A stretch of 64,000 nt of DNA, taken from the NCBI GenBank assembly GCA_963712465.1, contig CAVQHY010000006.1:806001-870000 (forward strand). Reading direction: 5' to 3'. Of the stretch, positions 32,066-39,996 are shown piece by piece. The DNA is from CAVQHY01 sp963712465 (GTDB taxonomy: Bacteria > Actinomycetota > Thermoleophilia > Gaiellales > Gaiellaceae). The notes under the pieces were generated by a model that was not told the DNA's origin, did not search any database, and worked only from the letters and a program-made list of their open reading frames with translations. The first letter of the stretch is position 1. Each line of letters opens with the position of its first letter. The translations under genes were made by a program, and so were the position numbers.

Positions 32066-32876
32066 TCAGGGCAACGCCGGCCACGACGACCGCGGCGCCG
32101 GCGATCCGGGTCGGGGTCACTCGCTCTCTCAGGACGAACGCGGCGAGCACCGTGGCGATGACCACGCTCGTCTCGCGAACCGCCGCAACGGGCGCGGCCG
32201 GCGCCCGCTGGAGCGCGAGGAGCACGAGCGCGTAGGCCACCCAGGTCGCCAGGCCGGCAACGACGTTCGAGGCTGTTACTTCGGTACGCACGTGCGCTCG
32301 CCCCTTCAGACGGACGATCGCGGTCGCGTACACGAGGGTCGGCCCGATCATCGAGAGCTCGAGGTAGGTGAGCGCGTTCGCCCGCTGCACGCCTTCGCTG
32401 TCGATCAACGTGTACGCGGCGATGCAGGCTGCGATCGCGAGGCCGAACGCAACGCCTTTGGCCACAGCGGGCCGTCGGACGCCTCGGACGAGCAGGACAC
32501 CGAGGGCGACGATCAGCACGCCGGCGGTCTGGGCCGGAGACAACGACTCGTCCAGCACGACGACTCCGAGAACGAGCACGAGCACAGGCGCGGTTCCACG
32601 CGCGAGCGGGTAGACGACCGAGAGCTCGGCTCGTCGGTAGGCCGCTGCGAGCATGGCGAAGTACGCGAGCTCGAAGGCGCTCGACCCGACGATGTACGGC
32701 CAGACGTCGCCGTCGACATCCCACGTGACGACCGCGACCGGGGCGAAGACGACGACTGCGAAGACGAGGGCGACGGCCGCGGCCGCCTCGGGGTCGCGCG
32801 CCCGCGCGAGGAGGACGTTCCAGAAGGCGTGGACAAACGCTGCGGCGAGCGCGAGGAGAAGCGCCGAGGTCGGCAC
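32055..32876 (-). CDS. EamA/DMT-family transporter
   Basis: This 273-residue membrane protein has about ten hydrophobic segments in two EamA repeats, for example SALLLALAAAFVHAFWNVLLA at the N-terminus and VAAVRETSVVIATVLAAFVLRE...TRIAGAAVVVAGVALISL at the end. The VYPLARGTAPVLVLVLGVVVLDE segment closes the first repeat. These carriers export or import small metabolites such as amino acids. GTG 32876 has TATCGT 6 bases upstream. Substrate unknown. Confidence 0.85.
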   Translation of the reverse strand: MPTSALLLALAAAFVHAFWNVLLARARDPEAAAAVALVFAVVVFAPVAVVTWDVDGDVWPYIVGSSAFELAYFAMLAAAYRRAELSVVYPLARGTAPVLVLVLGVVVLDESLSPAQTAGVLIVALGVLLVRGVRRPAVAKGVAFGLAIAACIAAYTLIDSEGVQRANALTYLELSMIGPTLVYATAIVRLKGRAHVRTEVTASNVVAGLATWVAYALVLLALQRAPAAPVAAVRETSVVIATVLAAFVLRERVTPTRIAGAAVVVAGVALISL

Positions 32877-32882
32877 GTCCCG

Positions 32883-32892
32883 ACGATAGTGT
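32883..32892. promoter_or_regulatory. overlapping divergent -10 hexamers (acgatagtgt)
   Basis: TATCGT (minus, 32888-32883, 6 bases before GTG 32876) and TAGTGT (plus, 32887-32892, 12 bases before ATG 32905) share the TA pair. This is the same layout as at 31636-31645. Confidence 0.55.
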
Positions 32893-32904
32893 CATGCGCG
32901 TCAC

Positions 32905-33552
32905 ATGCTCTCTCCGCGCGCGCTGCTCTTCGACTTCAACGGCACGCTCTCGAATGACGAGCCGATCCTCTGTGCCATCTTCGTCGAGCTCTTCGCGGAG
33001 CAGGGCGTGCCGCTGTCGGCACAGCAGTACTTCGACGAGCTCGCCGGCCGTTCGGATCCGGAGATCGTCCGAACGTGGCTGGGCGACGAGCATCCCTCCG
33101 TGGACGCCGTGATCGAGGCGCGCATCGACCGTTACCGCCAGGCGGTCGCAGACGGCTCGAGCATCACGGCCGAAGTACGCGCTGCCATCCGTTACGCAGC
33201 CGAGCGCGTACCGGTCGGGATCGTCTCCGGGGCCTCACGCTCGGAGATCGAGCCCGTGATCGAGGCAGCCGGTCTCGACGGTGTGGTGGAGGGGCTCGTC
33301 ACCGCCGACGACGTCACCAGCGGCAAGCCCGATCCGGAGGGATACCTCAGGGGCCTCGAGCTCCTCGGCGACGGAATCGTCGCGGCCGACGTTCTCGTCT
33401 TCGAGGACACCGAGGCGGGCATCGCGTCGGCGAAGGCCGCCGGGATGCCATGCTACGCCGTGCTCGGGACCCTCGACCCTGTGCGCCTCAGGGCGGCGGA
33501 CGCGATCGTCCCCGCGATCGACGTGCCGCTCATCCGGCGGCTTCTCGAGTGA
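32905..33552 (+). CDS. HAD-family hydrolase with Asn in place of the second motif I Asp
   Basis: This 215-residue HAD phosphatase has motif I LLFDFNGTL (Asp10 nucleophile, with Asn12 where most phosphatases have the acid/base Asp), GIVSGASRSEI (motif II), GKPDPEGYLRGLELLG (motif III lysine) and FEDTEAGIASAKAAGM (motif IV). The layout resembles phosphoglycolate phosphatase/beta-phosphoglucomutase proteins. The Asn change occurs in some HAD groups and may alter activity. Its stop overlaps the phosphodiesterase start as GTGA, so the two are co-translated. Confidence 0.85.
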   Translation: MLSPRALLFDFNGTLSNDEPILCAIFVELFAEQGVPLSAQQYFDELAGRSDPEIVRTWLGDEHPSVDAVIEARIDRYRQAVADGSSITAEVRAAIRYAAERVPVGIVSGASRSEIEPVIEAAGLDGVVEGLVTADDVTSGKPDPEGYLRGLELLGDGIVAADVLVFEDTEAGIASAKAAGMPCYAVLGTLDPVRLRAADAIVPAIDVPLIRRLLE

Positions 33553-34208
33553 GCGCGCGTGACGGGCCTCGCCCGTACGTTATCGCCCATCGCGGGGCAT
33601 CCTGGGACGAGCCGGAGAACACGTTGCGAGCCTTCCGGCGCGCGATCGAGCTCGGTGCCGACTACGTCGAATTCGATGTCCAGGCAACCAGTGACGGCGA
33701 GCTCGTCGTCGTCCACGACCTGATCCGCGTCCGGCGCGGCGAGCTGGACGCTTCCGTGCCGACGCTCGACCAGGTTCTCGAGGAGTGCGCGGGCCGCATC
33801 GGTCTGGCCGTCGAGCTCAAGCACCCGTATCGTCACCGCCGCCATCGCCTCACCGAGAGGACGCTCGCGGCGCTCGACGCGCACCGCGTCGACCCGGACT
33901 CGGTCATCGTCGCCTCGTTCGCACCTTCGGCGATCGCAGAGACTCGGCGTCGCCGACCCGAGCTGCGCACGATCCAGCACGTCCAGCGCGTCCCGATCCG
34001 CGCAGCGGCCCGCTACGCGTGGGGCGTCGGCTTCGCGGACGCCCGGGCGACTCCCCGCCGGATCCGGCTGGCGCAGGCGCTCGGGCTCGCCACCACCGTC
34101 TACACCGTCAACGAGGACATGCGGATGCGGGAGCTCGCGGCCCTCCGCGTGACGGCGATCTTCACCGACCGTCCGGATCTGCTCCGGGGGGTTCTGGCCG
34201 AGAGCTGA
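33549..34208 (+). CDS. glycerophosphodiester phosphodiesterase
   Basis: This 219-residue GDPD-family enzyme has HRGASWDEPENTLRAFRRAIELGADYVEFDVQ with the catalytic HRG and metal-binding ENT and EFD, then TSDGELVVVHD, LAVELKHP and VYTVNEDMRMRELAALRVTAIFTDRPD. It cleaves glycerophosphodiesters such as glycerophosphocholine into glycerol-3-phosphate and an alcohol. There is no signal peptide, so it acts inside the cell. GTG 33549 overlaps the HAD stop by four bases. Its end overlaps the convergent importer ATPase by 47 bases, and glpD lies 4 kb away. Confidence 0.9.
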   Translation: MSARDGPRPYVIAHRGASWDEPENTLRAFRRAIELGADYVEFDVQATSDGELVVVHDLIRVRRGELDASVPTLDQVLEECAGRIGLAVELKHPYRHRRHRLTERTLAALDAHRVDPDSVIVASFAPSAIAETRRRRPELRTIQHVQRVPIRAAARYAWGVGFADARATPRRIRLAQALGLATTVYTVNEDMRMRELAALRVTAIFTDRPDLLRGVLAES

Positions 34209-35259
34209 GCAGGCGCACGGTCTCGGCCGGGAAGCTGGCGCTCACCCGGCGACCGATCGGCAGCGACCCGGCCGTCGTGCTCGGAATGTCGGCGGAAACC
34301 TCGCCGGCCGAGGTCGCCACCTTGACCCGCGTCACCGAGCCCAGGAAGGTGTGCCCGACGACCTCGCCCACGAGAGTTCCAGACGGGGCACCGTCGGACA
34401 GCGCGTCGATCGTGAACGTCTCCGGACGGACGAGGACGAGGACGTGATCTCCACGCTGCCGTAGGCGCGCCTCGTCCACCGCCAGCCGCATGCCCGCGAG
34501 TTCCACCTCGCCTCGCTCGGCGTCGGTGACCACGGCCTGGAGCCGGTTCATCGTGCCGATGAAGCCGGCGACGAACGGGGTGGCTGGGGTGTTGTAGATC
34601 TCCGCGGGCGCGCCAATCTGCTCGATACGGCCGCCAGACATGACGGCGACCCGGTCGGAGATCGACAGCGCTTCCTCCTGATCGTGGGTGACGTACAGCG
34701 TCGTGATGCCGAGCTGGGTCTGAATGCGTCGGATCTCTTCGCGGAGCTGAACGCGCACGAGAGCGTCGAGAGCCGACAGCGGCTCGTCGAGCAGGAGAAC
34801 GCTCGGCTCGATGGCCAGCGCCCGCGCGAGTGCGACGCGCTGTTGCATTCCACCGGACAGCTGGTGCGGATACCGCGCCGCCGCGTCCGATAGCCCGACG
34901 ATCTCCATCAGCTCGGCGACGCGTGCAGACCGCTGTGACTTGTCCCGCTTCCGCACCTTCAGGCCGAAGTCGACGTTCTGCTCGGCCGTCATGTTCGGGA
35001 AGAGGCTGTACGCCTGGAAGACCATGCCCATGTCCCGACGGTTCGCCGGCGCGTTGGTGACGTCGCGCCCTTCGACGACGACACGACCCGTGTCCGGACG
35101 CTCGAAGCCCGCGACGAGCCGGAGCGCCGTTGTCTTGCCGCAGCCGCTCGGCCCGAGGAGCGAGAGGAACTCACCGCTCTCGATCGTCACGTCAAGGTGC
35201 TCGAGGGCGGTCACCTGGCCGAACGTCTTGCGGAGCTCTCTCAACTCGAGGTGGGCCAT
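34162..35259 (-). CDS. PotA-like ABC transporter ATPase (second importer)
   Basis: This 365-residue ATPase has Walker A GPSGCGKTT, VFQAYSLFPNMTAEQNVDFGL, signature LSGGMQQRVALARALA, Walker B VLLLDEPLSALD, YVTHDQEEALSISDR and a TOBE domain with VLVRPETFTIDAL. It belongs to the spermidine/putrescine, iron or glycerophosphodiester-like class of the family. The next gene on the same strand, the permease at 35260, ends one base before it starts. It converges with the GDPD gene. Substrate is not proved; see the glycerophosphodiester hypothesis. Confidence 0.88.
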   Translation of the reverse strand: MAHLELRELRKTFGQVTALEHLDVTIESGEFLSLLGPSGCGKTTALRLVAGFERPDTGRVVVEGRDVTNAPANRRDMGMVFQAYSLFPNMTAEQNVDFGLKVRKRDKSQRSARVAELMEIVGLSDAAARYPHQLSGGMQQRVALARALAIEPSVLLLDEPLSALDALVRVQLREEIRRIQTQLGITTLYVTHDQEEALSISDRVAVMSGGRIEQIGAPAEIYNTPATPFVAGFIGTMNRLQAVVTDAERGEVELAGMRLAVDEARLRQRGDHVLVLVRPETFTIDALSDGAPSGTLVGEVVGHTFLGSVTRVKVATSAGEVSADIPSTTAGSLPIGRRVSASFPAETVRLLSSRPEPPGADPDGR

Positions 35260-36048
35260 CTACCGAGTGCCGCCGATCTGCACCTGGCGACCGCCGACTC
35301 CGCGCCCGACGACGAGTAACCCGATCATCGCGACCCAGGTGATGGCGAAGCTGATGATCGAAAGCGCCGCAGCCGGGTATGCAGTCGACAACCCGATGAA
35401 GTTGATGTAGACGGCGAACGTGTTGAAGAGCGCGAGGTTCGCGATCGTGAACTCACCCATCACGATCGCGAGCGTCAGGAAGGCTCCGCTCAGCGCGGCG
35501 GCGCGGATGTTCGGGAGGATTACGCGCAGCAGCGTTGTTCTCCAGCTGGCACCGAGGCTCTGCGCAGCCTCGGTCAGGGTGTGGATGTCGATCGCGCCGA
35601 GGCCGGCGTCCAGGGCCCGGTAGACGTAGGGGAAGGACAGAACGACATAGCCTGCGACCAGGAACTGTGGCGTCGCGATGAAGAACTGCGGCGCCGACCC
35701 GTAGATGTTGAGGAGACCGACCACCAGGACGACCGGAGGCACGACGAACGGCAGCACGGTGATCAGCTCGACGAGGGGACGCGCGCGGGGAAGCTTGAGG
35801 TTCACCCAGTAGACGGTGGGAATCATGAGCACCAGGCTGATGCCGATCGTCTCGAGGGCGAGCCTGAAGGAGAGCCAGAGTGTCTCCCGGAACTGCGGAT
35901 CCCGGAAGATCGTGCGGTACGCGTCCAGGCTGGCGCCCGACGTTCCGCCCTTGAGGCTGAAGTTGACGGTGGCGATGAGTGGGATGACAAAGTAGGCGGC
36001 TCCCAGGAGCAGCAAGACCGCCGCCGAGGGCGAGATACGAGTCCTCAT
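35260..36048 (-). CDS. ABC transporter permease (PotC-like)
   Basis: This 262-residue inner-membrane permease has six segments and the EAA loop LTEAAQSLGASWRTTLLRVILPNIRAAALSG, followed by IVMGEFTIANLALFNTFAVYINFIG. It forms one half of the second importer's channel. ATG 36048 overlaps the upstream permease stop by four bases. Confidence 0.9.
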   Translation of the reverse strand: MRTRISPSAAVLLLLGAAYFVIPLIATVNFSLKGGTSGASLDAYRTIFRDPQFRETLWLSFRLALETIGISLVLMIPTVYWVNLKLPRARPLVELITVLPFVVPPVVLVVGLLNIYGSAPQFFIATPQFLVAGYVVLSFPYVYRALDAGLGAIDIHTLTEAAQSLGASWRTTLLRVILPNIRAAALSGAFLTLAIVMGEFTIANLALFNTFAVYINFIGLSTAYPAAALSIISFAITWVAMIGLLVVGRGVGGRQVQIGGTR

Positions 36049-36866
36049 CGCATCCAGCGGGCGGCGCGGCGCTGGAGGAGCGCATACACCACCATCGAGA
36101 AGGAGATCACGACGATCATGCCGAGCGCGAGCGCATGACCGAGATGGGGATCCGAGAGGACGTTCCCGCTGAGCACCTGGCCGATCACGAGCGGCACGAG
36201 GTTGACCTTGAGGGAGAGCGCGTAGGCCGTCGCGTAGGCCGAGAAGGCATTCCCGAAGAGAAGGACCATCGCGCCGAGGAACGATGGGAGTAGGAGCGGC
36301 ACTCCGACGTGGCGCCAGTACTGCCGCGAGCTCGCGCCGAGGTTCGCGGCGGCCTCACGCCACTCGAGCCGGAGGCCGTCGATCGCCGGGGCGATGATCA
36401 GGATCATCAGGGGGATCTGGAAGTAGAGGTAGACGATCGAGAGGCCCGTCAGCCCGAAGAGCGAGAAGCCGTGCTCGTACAGGTTGTAGCCGAGCGTGTC
36501 GTTGATGAACCGCGTCACGAGTCCGAGCGTGCCGAGGGTCGCGATGAACGCGAATGCCAGGGGAACGCCGGCGAAGTTGGCTGCCACGCCGGAGAAGGTC
36601 GTGAGCGTGAGCCTGACTCCTTTCGGAGTGCCGGGTCGAATTGCCGCATACGCGAGCAGAAAGCCGATCAGGCCACCGAGCAGGGCCGTGATCAGACTGA
36701 TCTGGATGCTCGTCTTGTAGGCGTTGAGGAACTGGCCCTGGAAGATCTCCGAGATGTTGCTGAGCGTGAACTGGCCCTGGTCGTTGCGAAAGGCGCCGAT
36801 CAGAACCGCGGCGGATGGAAGCAGGAGGAACGCGAACGAGTAGAAGAGAAACGGAACGAGTCCCAA
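36045..36866 (-). CDS. ABC transporter permease (PotB-like)
   Basis: This permease has about six helices and the EAA loop WREAAANLGASSRQYWRHVGVPLLLPSFLGA. TTG 36866 gives 273 residues and places the start just after the 26-bp palindrome that follows the binding-protein gene. The frame is open further upstream and encodes an Arg-rich stretch (GRRRRSLAW) that would suit the inner face of the first helix, but no ATG, GTG or TTG is found there. The true start is therefore uncertain. Confidence 0.85.
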   Translation of the reverse strand: MGLVPFLFYSFAFLLLPSAAVLIGAFRNDQGQFTLSNISEIFQGQFLNAYKTSIQISLITALLGGLIGFLLAYAAIRPGTPKGVRLTLTTFSGVAANFAGVPLAFAFIATLGTLGLVTRFINDTLGYNLYEHGFSLFGLTGLSIVYLYFQIPLMILIIAPAIDGLRLEWREAAANLGASSRQYWRHVGVPLLLPSFLGAMVLLFGNAFSAYATAYALSLKVNLVPLVIGQVLSGNVLSDPHLGHALALGMIVVISFSMVVYALLQRRAARWMR

Positions 36867-36888
36867 CCACGCGAGCGAGCGGCGCCGC

Positions 36889-36914
36889 CGGCCGGGCTCC
36901 GCGGAGCCCGGCCG
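36889..36914. promoter_or_regulatory. 26-bp perfect palindrome between binding-protein and permease genes
   Basis: ggccgggctccg (36890-36901) is followed directly by its reverse complement (36902-36913), with one more pair outside. Hairpins in this position commonly protect the binding-protein mRNA and lower permease expression. It could also be bound by a dimeric protein. Confidence 0.55.
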
Positions 36915-36951
36915 TACGACGTCGATTGCCTCGGAACTCGTCGCCAGGGTC

Positions 36952-38149
36952 TTACGACCCCAGGACCTTGGGGCCCCATTCGGCTGTGAGGGTGGCCTTG
37001 GCCTTCTCCAGCTGGGCCGGTGTAGCGAACTTGATCTTGTCGTAGGACGACGCCGGGGGCAGCTTCGCCGCCAGAGCCGCCGGCACGAGCTTCTTGCGGG
37101 CCAGGTCGGGGAACCTCGCCGGGTGCGAGTAGCCCTTGAGCCAGATCAGCTGACCCTGCACCGAGTAGATGAACTCCTGCCAGAGCCGCGCTGCGAAGGG
37201 GTGTGGCGCCCACTTGTTGATCGCCTGGCAGTAGTAGCTTCCGTACGCGCCCGAGGACGGCACCGTGACCGTCCACTTGATGTTCTTCAGCTCCTTGCTG
37301 TAGCCGATCTGCAGATAGTCCCAGTCGATCGTGACCGGAGTCTCGCCGGAGGCAACGGTTGCGGTCGTGGCGTTGACCGGGACGAAGTTGCCGATCTGGT
37401 TCAGGTTCGCGAAGAAGTCGATCCCCGGCCCGATGTTGTCGAGCGAGCCGCCGTTGGCGAGTGCGGCCGAGAACACTCCGGCGAAGGCCGCACCGGCGAT
37501 TCGTGGATCGTCGTTGAGGGCAACCTTGCCCTTGTACGCCGACTTCGTCAGGTCCTGCCAGCTCTTCGGCGCCGCACTCACGACGTCGAGGTTGGCGCCG
37601 AACGCGATCGCCCCCCAGTAGTCGGCGACCCAGTACCCGCCGGCGTCCTTCATGAAGAGCGGAATCGTGCCCCACTGGCGGTTCTTGTACGGCTGGTACA
37701 GGCCCTGCTTCTTTCCGTCGATGGCGAAGGACGGGCCGACGTCGAGGACGTCGGGCGCCCGCTTCTGACCCTTGAGCGACTTGATCGCCTGGTTCTCCTC
37801 GGCCGAGCTGATCTCCGGAGCACCCTCCACGACCTTGAGACCGTACTTCTTCTTGAAGGTGTCGATCATCTGCCCGTAGTTCGCCCAGTTGCGCGGGAGG
37901 GCGATGGTGTTGAGCGTGCCTTCCTTCTTCGCCTCGCTGAGGAGATCAGCGAAGGGAATGGCCGCTCCGCTTGACGGCGGCTTTGGGCTGCCGCCAACGC
38001 TGCGCGCGGCCGCGGAGCCGGCAAACGGAGAACGCGGCGAGCCCCGCACCGAGCGCGGCGCCGCGTTTGAGCAGGTCGCGCCTGCTCAGATTCCCGTCCT
38101 CCTCCTCCTCGAGTCGCTTGAGAAGCTCGTCGATCTCCCGGTCGTGCAT
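36952..38149 (-). pseudogene. ABC transporter substrate-binding protein, frameshifted in the signal-peptide region
   Basis: ATG 38149 follows AAGGAGG by 5 bases and encodes MHDREIDELLKRLEEEEDGN, then a twin-arginine signal LSRRDLLKRGAALGAGLAAFS. The frame then runs into an unrelated tail and stops at 37946. The mature binding protein (AIPFADLLSEAKKEGTLNTI onward, to TAA at 36952) is in another frame. One extra base, or two missing, near 38020-38036 joins them as ...LAAF/PFAGSAAARSV. The rest is intact: ETPVTIDWDYLQIGYS, IYSVQGQLIWLKGYSHPARF. Either a real lesion or a sequencing error. The substrate is unknown. Confidence 0.8.
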
Positions 38150-38215
38150 GCGGCCCTCCTTGTTCTCTAGGTTCGCTTCAGGCGATCCTAGGACTCCCTG
38201 GAGGCACGATCGTAG

Positions 38216-38228
38216 GGTGGTTACCACC
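38216..38228. promoter_or_regulatory. 13-bp palindrome ggtggttaccacc in the divergent promoter
   Basis: This near-perfect dyad lies between the importer operon and glpD (220-bp gap), flanked by tag and cta. On the importer side TAGGAT (38190-38185) is a possible -10. An operator for a regulator that controls both directions is plausible. Confidence 0.4.
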
Positions 38229-38369
38229 TAGTTACAAGATCTTCATGAGAATCTGGCCAGTGAAGCATGCGGTGAGCGACCCATTTGCAACCGAGTGGCG
38301 TCACTGCGGGCGAGGTCCGCGTGCCACGCGTGGACGGGTCGAGGTCGAGGACGGGGAAGGCCGACGAGC

Positions 38370-39890
38370 ATGGACGAATCCGCTCTGGTTCAGGGCCTAG
38401 GCTGGCGCGCACGCGCGCTCGACGAGCTCGGGTCGCGCGCGTTCGACCTGCTGGTCATCGGCGGCGGAATCATCGGCGCCGGCATCGCCAACGAGGCGGC
38501 GAGCGCGGGGCTCGCCGTCGCGCTCGTCGACAAGGGCGACTTCGGCGGCGCCACGTCCAGCGCCTCCTCGAAGCTCATCCACGGAGGGCTTCGCTATCTC
38601 CGCCTCGGCGACGTGGGGTTGGTACGAGAGGCTCATGCAGAGCGGAGAGTGCTCGCCCGCGTCGTCGCTCCGCACCTCGTTCATCGCCTTCCTTTCCTGG
38701 TTCCGCTCTACGACGACGGTCCCTACCGCCCCGCCACGGTTCGCGCTGGACTCTGGCTCTACTCGACTCTCGCGCGGGAGAGGCTCGGTCGCGTGGTGAC
38801 ACCGGACCGCGCTGGTCAAAGCGTGCCCGACCTCAGGCGAGAGGGCCTCCGGGGCTGCGGGCTGTACTCCGACGCGTGGACGCACGACGCCAGGCTGTGC
38901 CTCGCAAACGTCCGGGCGGCCGCCGACGCCGGCGCGACCGTCCTCAACTACGCCCCGGTGCTGGACCTGCGGATCGCGGGACGGCGTGTCTGCGGCGCCG
39001 AGCTCGACGGCGTCTCGGTGAGCGCCCGCGCGGTCGTCAACGCGACCGGCCCCTGGGTAGACCGGGTCCGGAAGCTCGAGGATCCGACGGCAACACCGTC
39101 CGTCCGCCTGAGCAAGGGCGTCCATGCGCTCCTCCCGCTGGAGCGACCCTGGTCGGCGGCGCTGACGATCCCGCACGACGAGGTGCGTGTGTCATTTGCG
39201 GTGCCTTGGGAGGGGATGCTGATGCTCGGAACGACGGATGTTCTCTACGAGGGCGAGCCGGATGACGTTCGCGCCACGGAGGAGGATGTGGGGCAGGTGC
39301 TGTCCGAGGCGTCGGTCGCGCTCGGCCCTGTCGCCCGCCGCGATGCGGTCCGTTCGGTGTATGCAGGGCTCCGGGTCCTCCCGGGAGCCGGCGACCACAC
39401 CGCGAGCGCGAGGCGAGAGACCGTCTACACCACGGGACCCGCCGGGATGCTCAGCGTCGCGGGCGGCAAGCTCACCACGTATCGTCGGATCGCGCTGGGC
39501 GCGCTCGCCGCGCTGCGGCCGGACCTGGGACTGCGCCGGGTCGACGAGCGGCCGCGGCCGCTTCCAGGCGCGCGTGATCTCGAGGCAACCTCGTCGCTCC
39601 TGGCGACGCGCTTCCCCGCGCTCGATCCGTCGGCCCGCGCGCACCTCGTCCACCTGTACGGCGCGCTGGCGGACGAGGTAACCGCTCCGGCCCTGGAGAG
39701 GCCGGAGCTCCTGAAACGCCTTCACCCCGATGCCCCGGACATCGTCGCGCAGGGCGTGTACGCCTGGGAGCGCGAGTGGGCTGTGCGCGAGGACGACGTT
39801 CTCGCACGGCGGACGACGGTCGCGCTGCGCGGCCTGAGCGTCACGGGGGTCGCTGCCCTAGCGGGGGCGGCTCCGTCCCGGCCGTTCTGA
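38370..39890 (+). CDS. glpD: FAD-dependent glycerol-3-phosphate dehydrogenase
   Basis: This 506-residue enzyme has the FAD motif FDLLVIGGGIIGAGIANEAAS, then VDKGDFGGATSSASSKLIHGGLRYL, the GlpD signature. Further on are NATGPWVDRVR, LSKGVHALLPL, GMLMLGTTDV, SVYAGLRVL and SVAGGKLTTYRRIA, and a C-terminal GlpD cap ending VREDDVLARRTTVALRG. It oxidises glycerol-3-phosphate to dihydroxyacetone phosphate at the membrane and passes electrons to quinone. ATG 38370 follows GGGGAAGG. It is divergent from the second importer operon. Confidence 0.92.
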   Translation: MDESALVQGLGWRARALDELGSRAFDLLVIGGGIIGAGIANEAASAGLAVALVDKGDFGGATSSASSKLIHGGLRYLRLGDVGLVREAHAERRVLARVVAPHLVHRLPFLVPLYDDGPYRPATVRAGLWLYSTLARERLGRVVTPDRAGQSVPDLRREGLRGCGLYSDAWTHDARLCLANVRAAADAGATVLNYAPVLDLRIAGRRVCGAELDGVSVSARAVVNATGPWVDRVRKLEDPTATPSVRLSKGVHALLPLERPWSAALTIPHDEVRVSFAVPWEGMLMLGTTDVLYEGEPDDVRATEEDVGQVLSEASVALGPVARRDAVRSVYAGLRVLPGAGDHTASARRETVYTTGPAGMLSVAGGKLTTYRRIALGALAALRPDLGLRRVDERPRPLPGARDLEATSSLLATRFPALDPSARAHLVHLYGALADEVTAPALERPELLKRLHPDAPDIVAQGVYAWEREWAVREDDVLARRTTVALRGLSVTGVAALAGAAPSRPF

Positions 39891-39996
39891 TACCTTGAGG
39901 CCACGGACGGCATTTCGTCGTCCCGTGAGAAAGCACCTCGTTCCTCCTCCGGCGGCTTCGAGACAGCGATCTCGAACCCCAACAGAGGAGTCGAAC

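Noticed and set aside
39891..39996. A structured RNA before the DEAD-box gene
   Set aside because: Only a 7-bp hairpin is visible. It is mentioned with the gene but is not enough for a separate RNA feature.
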